Below are positions 21,534 through 25,641 of a stretch of 25,641 bases of DNA, piece by piece; the stretch's first letter is position 1; every line of letters starts with the position of its first letter. The notes under the pieces were generated by a model, which did no database searches, was not told where the DNA came from, and worked only from the letters and a program-made list of their open reading frames with translations. This DNA comes from Chara braunii (Eukaryota; Streptophyta; Charophyceae; Charales; Characeae). A program made the translations under genes and the position numbers. The stretch is taken from NCBI GenBank assembly GCA_003427395.1, contig BFEA01000262.1, forward strand, positions 677,450 to 703,090, given 5' to 3'.

Positions 21534-21764
21534 GCTCCCAAAATTCTTACTTGCTCGTCAGTTACTTGCCTTCCCCTCTCCTTCCATGTTTTGCAGCGCT
21601 GCTGAATCTGAAAGCAACACAGCACATCACCGCGAAGCCAAAAATCAGAAGGCCGCACAACGTTGGCATGGCACGAGGAGCAGAAAAGTTTCAGATAGTG
21701 ATAAGGCAGCGCAGCTCCTTCGTGACAAGGCAGCCCCGATCGTATTCAATTGGATCGCGATCGT

Positions 21765-22410
21765 GCTCGTGGTCAACACGATCTTGTTCGGCGTGAGCCT
21801 GACAGGCCACCTCGATCGTGTTCGACTCGATCACGGTTGCCGAGCTCGCCTGAACTCGACCGTAAGTCCAGGCGCTCGTGTGCGTGTCGTATTCAACATG
21901 GTCGTTTTCGACTCGAACGTGACTCCAGGCGATTGTGAGTTCAGGCGATCGTGAGTCCAGGCGATCGTGTTCGATCCGATCGTGAGTCTAGACGATAGTG
22001 TTCGACTCGATCATGAGTCCAGGCGATCGTGTTCGACTTGAACGTGAGTCCAGGCTATCGTGAGTCCAGGCTATCGTGTTCGATCCGATCGTGAGTCCAG
22101 ACGATCGTGTTCGACTCGATAGTGTTCGACTCGATCATGAGTCCAGGCGATCGTGTTCGACTAGATCGCGAGTCCAGGCGATCGTGTGCGACTCGATCGT
22201 GAGTCCAGGCGATCGTGTGCGTCTCGATCATATTCGAATCGATCGTGTTCGACTGGAGCCTGACGGGCCAGCTCGATCGTGGTGAGCCAGCGCGACCAAG
22301 AAGATCGCGACTCGACCGAGTTCGACTCGATCGAGATCGACTCGATGGAGGTCGACTCAATGGAGGTCGACTCGAACGTGGCGGGCCAGCGCGACAGTTC
22401 GACTCGATGG
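21765..22410. repeat. 31-bp satellite-like array (GATCG/GAGTCCAGG)
   Basis: Most regular at about 21940-22250. The unit is roughly CGACTCGATC(A/G)TGAGTCCAGG followed by CGATCGTGTT, about 31 bp, with shortened and lengthened variants. The flanks keep the TCGACTCGA theme more loosely. Open frames here are by-products of the repeat. Confidence 0.8.
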
Positions 22411-22414
22411 GGCT

Positions 22415-22484
22415 GGCAAACAAAACACGGAAACGGGAGCGGCGTATCCAATAGCAGGCAAACAGAACATGGGAGCGGCGTACC
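22415..22484. repeat. 42-bp direct duplication
   Basis: GGCAAACA-AAC then GGGAGCGGCGTA appears twice, starting at 22415 and 22457; GGGAGCGGCGTT occurs again near 22633. Confidence 0.7.
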
Positions 22485-22650
22485 TAAAAGTCACATCAAA
22501 CAAGGCAGACGAATCGAAAGCTGGCATCGACAATTTCACTTCAAACCCATTGCTTCCATAACACACACGGTCTCAGTTCACACTCTTGCCGAATAGCCCA
22601 CATTTCTCACACTGTTCATCTTTCGGTGAATAGGGAGCGGCGTTACCAAC

Positions 22651-22692
22651 AAGGCACACCAATCAAGGCACACCAATCAAGGCACATCAATT
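22651..22692. repeat. 14-bp tandem repeat, three copies
   Basis: Unit AAGGCACACCAATC at 22651, 22665 and 22679; the last copy is slightly diverged. Confidence 0.9.
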
Positions 22693-22791
22693 GGTAGCCT
22701 ACATCCATTATCAATTTGAGGCATTCAATTGGCAAGGCAGGCAACCAGCACCCGCAACGAGCGACTAACAGTACGGTCCACCAATTACTAA

Positions 22792-22867
22792 CCACACACA
22801 CACACACACACACGCACACACAGACAAACATACACACACACATAAGGAAAGAGAAAGAGAGAGAGAG
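22792..22867. repeat. CA microsatellite followed by GA-rich run
   Basis: An interrupted CA run (22792-22842) is followed by AAGAGA/GAGAGA (22844-22867). Confidence 0.95.
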
Positions 22868-23033
22868 GTTTAACCGGCATCGACGAGCTCACATCAAACT
22901 CACTGCTCCCATGCATACACAGTCTCAGTTGTCACTTTTGCTGAACAGTTGGATAGCTGACATGTCCTACACTGTTCATCTCCCTCGCCTCGAAACCGTA
23001 CAATGCGTTCAGGGATGAACCGTACGTTAGGAG

Positions 23034-23936
23034 TTATGGACTACATAGGTTTGCAGTGGCGGAGAAGCAAGACACGTATCGCGCACGGACGAAACCACAT
23101 GATCTGGCTAAAGTGTGACCGATGGCGTCTCTAATGACCGTCACGTACTCCTCGACCTCCTCCCAATGNCGGGGTGTGTCAACCTGCCCCGCCANTTTCA
23201 CGTNAAACTTACTGTTCCTCCAACCATGCGATAACATAATCGAGTCCCCGTCAACGATGAGCTCGTTCCTGGACACGTAAATACTTGCTTCCGCTGAAGT
23301 CTTACTTCTATTTCTTACCGAAACACAAAGAACCCTAGCGAAAGAGAAACGACAAAGATCAACATGTACGCAGAAGTACGACACACTCCTCGTCAAGTTG
23401 TCATCGAAAGGAAGGGGATATTTCTCTAGAAACTGGTTCTGTTTCTCGCAGTCCAACAACTCCATCTTCATCGATGGTCCCCACAAGCACGGCGAACACG
23501 ACACGTTGTGCGCAGTCAACGACAAAGACAGGTCTCGGGTACGAAATGCCACAGACAACACCGGCGTGTGTTTCGTCACGAGGATGTGGTCGAGGAAGAT
23601 GAATGTCCCCCATTCCTGGCTGGATGCTAGTCGATAATCAGATGCCCAAGGGCAGTCTTTCATTGTGTTCTCCCAGTCTAATCCGGACCATGCATCAAAG
23701 GGCCTTTCAAGCCAGGGCATAACGCTCATCCAAGGGTCCGTGTCGAAGTCTTCTCTACGGGCCCCAGGTATAGTTGTCTCCCGCCTTGAACCTTGTATGT
23801 ACCTCGCGCTAGCATTCAAAGGGAACGAGTAATCGAAGAGGTGAGCTATAGCAAATGACCTACACACACAAACGATTGAGGACCACAACAGGGAGCCATT
23901 GCTAAGGTCGAACTCGCTCACACACCGAGGAGCCAT
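23034..23936 (-). CDS. Unrecognised Trp-rich protein or gene fragment
   Basis: ATG at 23934-23936 opens a frame of about 300 codons ending at 23034. The middle is rich in Trp, Pro and Asp (DPWMSVMPWLERPFDAW, GLDWENTMKDCPWASDY, EWGTFIFLDHILVTKH), unlike chance translation. Three N bases (23169, 23195, 23204) lie near its C-terminus. Within the frame there is a pyrimidine-rich acceptor TTTCTCTTTCGCTAG|G at 23335/23334 and a strong donor CG|GTAAGAAA at 23319/23318, so the real exon structure may differ from one uninterrupted frame. I recognise no family. It sits alone between two satellite arrays and may itself be a repeat-borne fragment. Confidence 0.45.
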   Translation of the reverse strand: MAPRCVSEFDLSNGSLLWSSIVCVCRSFAIAHLFDYSFPLNASARYIQGSRRETTIPGARREDFDTDPWMSVMPWLERPFDAWSGLDWENTMKDCPWASDYRLASSQEWGTFIFLDHILVTKHTPVLSVAFRTRDLSLSLTAHNVSCSPCLWGPSMKMELLDCEKQNQFLEKYPLPFDDNLTRSVSYFCVHVDLCRFSFARVLCVSVRNRSKTSAEASIYVSRNELIVDGDSIMLSHGWRNSKFXVKXAGQVDTPXHWEEVEEYVTVIRDAIGHTLARSCGFVRARYVSCFSATANLCSP

Positions 23937-24149
23937 CGCAGTCACAACAACCAGGCATTGCGAATTTCCAAAACCGAAGGAGAAAACACACAGAACGAGA
24001 AATTCTATCGGCGGCTATCCATCGTCGCGTTCGTCGAGATAAGGTCGATGACGGACAATCGATAAAGCTCAGACGGATGGCCAGAGGCCTTGGCACTTGC
24101 CGATAGTCGAGTTCGTAGAGCTCGTCTTGACGACAGCCGGCTGGCCACT

Positions 24150-24962
24150 GTCGAGTCGAAGTCGACAGCCGGTCAAATCCAAATGGCCAGCCCGCCGTGG
24201 TCGAGTCGAACTCGACGGTCGGACAGTAGGGCGTTGTCGAGTCGAAGTCGACAGTGGCCAGCAAGGGGCTGTCGAGTCCAACACGACGGCCGACAAGCGC
24301 CAAAGCCTCGGACCATTGTCGAGTCCGACTCGACAATGGGGCGTCGTCGATTCGATGTCGACAGTGGCCAGTACGGCGCCGTCGAGTCGAACACGACGGC
24401 CGGCAAGCCCCAAAGCCTCGGGTCATTGTCGAGTCCGACTCGACGATGACCCCCGACCGTTGTCGATTTCGTCTCGACTTTATCGAGTCCGACCCGACGA
24501 TGAACCCAGGCCGTCAAGTCGAACTCGATGTTGGACCAGCGGCAAGTCGTATGGCCATTGTCGAGTCGAACTCGACAACGAACCGGGGCCATCGTCGAGT
24601 CGGACTCGACAGTGGCCCGGACCGTTGTCGAGTTCGACTTGACGGCCTGGGGTCATCGTCGAGTCGGACTCGATAGTGGCCGGAGGCTTTGGCGCTTACC
24701 GGCCGTCGTGTTCGACTCGACGCCGCCCTACTGGCCACTGTCGAGTTCGACTCGATGGCGGCGGGCTGGCCGTTGTCGAGTCCGACTCGACGATGACCGC
24801 GGGCCATTGTCGAGTTCCATTCGACAATGACCACAGGCCGTTGTCAAGTTAGACTCGACGATGACCACAGGTCATTGTCGAGTTCGACTCGACGATGACC
24901 CCGGGCCATTGTCGAGTTCGACTCGACAATGCCCCCGTCACGGTCGAGTTCGACTCGACGGA
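24150..24962. repeat. Satellite array of about 23 palindromic GTCGAG-CTCGAC cores
   Basis: Cores of the type GTCGAGTTCGACTCGAC, GTCGAGTCGAACTCGAC or GTCGAGTCCGACTCGAC recur about 23 times, each a near-perfect palindrome of about 17 bp. Spacing varies (about 20-46 bp) but is regular at the right end: starts near 24773, 24807, 24841, 24876 and 24910. Spacers are variants of AATGACC-GGCCATT. Open frames through it are artefacts of the repeat. Confidence 0.85.
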
Positions 24963-25283
24963 GGCCTCTGCATGGGCGGAGATGCCACGTGGCAGCACGT
25001 GGTTGCTTCACGGCGATTTACCGTTCTCCCAGGCCTCCGCTGCTGCCTTTGATGCAGATGCTCGGAACTTCGCTCCGATGTTGCGCGAACCTCCGATGTG
25101 CGAGCGGGATCTCCGTTGCGTTCTGTGCGAGCCTCCGATGTGCGAGTCAGCGCTCCGCCGGCTTCGGACGCTTTGCGAACCTCCGCAACGCTCCGTTGCT
25201 CTCGACGAACTTGCAGAAATGGGAAATGTTGGGCCCACACCACTATTTATACTTTCTGCGGAAGGCCTGCGAGGAAATGCGGC
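24963..25283. other. Region between arrays; short CTCCGATG-type repeats, no gene
   Basis: At about 25084-25195, GCGA(A/G)CCTCCGATGTGCGAG occurs twice, with a third partial copy (GCGAACCTCCGCAACGC). No gene is recognised. Confidence 0.6.
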
Positions 25284-25561
25284 CTGCGGGGTGTGGATTC
25301 GGGACCCGGTGCCTCGGGGGGATCAATACTGCGGGACCGACGTTTCGAATCCCGGGAACGTCTGGGCCGTCGATCCGTCGGCTGATGGCCAGGATTGGGT
25401 GCGGGGAAAACCTGTGCCGCGGTGAGAATCGGTGCCCAGCGCGCGACGATTCGAATCCCGGGAAAGTCTGGGCCGTCGATCCGTCGGCTGAGGGCCAGGA
25501 TCGGGTGAGGGGAGAACTGGTGCCGAGGTGGGAGTCGATGCCAAGGGGGGCAACGATTCGG
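25284..25561. repeat. 106-bp tandem repeat, two full-length units
   Basis: Units start at 25341 (CGTTTCGAATCCCGGGAA) and 25447 (CGATTCGAATCCCGGGAA). Both contain GTCTGGGCCGTCGATCCGTC then GGCTGA(T/G)GGCCAGGAT. Partial copies flank them at about 25284 and 25554. Confidence 0.85.
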
Positions 25562-25641
25562 CTGCCGGTGCTGTCCGCGACTGTTAAAACGGGCTCCGCA
25601 GAAGGATCCAAGGGTCTTTTCCCTTGCGTCGCTCCCCCAGA
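25562..25641. other. Right edge, nothing recognised
   Basis: The remaining 80 bases after the 106-bp repeat show no gene, repeat or structural signal. Confidence 0.5.

Larger units (their letters stand above)
22522..22985. repeat. Diverged duplication of an about 110-bp segment
   Basis: 22522-22621 and about 22873-22985 share, in order, GGCATCGAC, CTTCAAAC/CATCAAAC, TGCT(T)CC, GTCTCAGTT, TGCCGAA/TGCTGAA and CACTGTTCATC. They are separated by a 14-bp tandem repeat and a CA microsatellite. Confidence 0.65.

Noticed and set aside
24097-24834. Several overlapping Arg/Ser/Thr-rich open frames
   Set aside because: All are translations of the GTCGAG-CTCGAC satellite.
24150-24962. CRISPR-like array
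   Set aside because: Palindromic units near 34-bp spacing look superficially similar, but the repeats vary strongly, the spacers are themselves related, and there are no cas genes; the window is eukaryotic.

Overview
The window looks like nuclear DNA of a green-lineage eukaryote. The evidence is candidate GT-AG introns with matching phase, long microsatellites, satellite arrays, inverted-repeat elements and a decayed gene ending in a plant-type Ulp1 protease. A charophyte alga such as Chara would fit the very long low-complexity exon and the repeat load, but that is an inference. Six isolated N bases (10611, 19550, 19701, 23169, 23195, 23204) mark a draft assembly.

Positions 1-10300 are dominated by one GC-rich minus-strand exon of about 3,140 codons (682-10107). 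It is rich in Ser, Gly, Glu, Arg and Gln, and ends at a good splice donor in phase with the frame. The gene then runs out of the window through an intron holding a GGAA/GGGA polypurine tract. A small candidate first exon lies at 10206-10292. I recognise no family.

Positions 10300-14260 hold no convincing gene. They contain an ACAG microsatellite, a poly-A run with an N, a 46-bp inverted repeat, a nest of small inverted-repeat elements (11715-12330) and a five-copy 16-bp tandem repeat.

Positions 14262-21533 are the most interesting part. Read on the minus strand, a string of short open frames joins into one large decayed gene. In order it has a basic Ser/Pro-rich N-terminus, a charged segment, a ParB/DGQHR-like domain, a segment matching the permuted (beta-class) layout of DNA N6/N4 methyltransferases, a Gly/Ser linker, and a C-terminal Ulp1 (C48) cysteine protease. 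About eight in-frame stops and four frameshifts interrupt it. The protease has lost its catalytic His-Trp pair, and the methyltransferase-like part lacks a standard catalytic tetrapeptide. I read it as a dead copy of a mobile element that combined a prokaryote-style ParB-methyltransferase module with a eukaryotic deSUMOylase-type protease. No transposase, reverse transcriptase or integrase is visible.

Positions 21700-25641 hold a 31-bp satellite, smaller duplications and a CA microsatellite. An unrecognised Trp-rich reading frame (23034-23936, minus) follows. Then come a striking array of about 23 palindromic cores spaced roughly 34 bp apart (24150-24962) and a 106-bp tandem repeat at the right edge.
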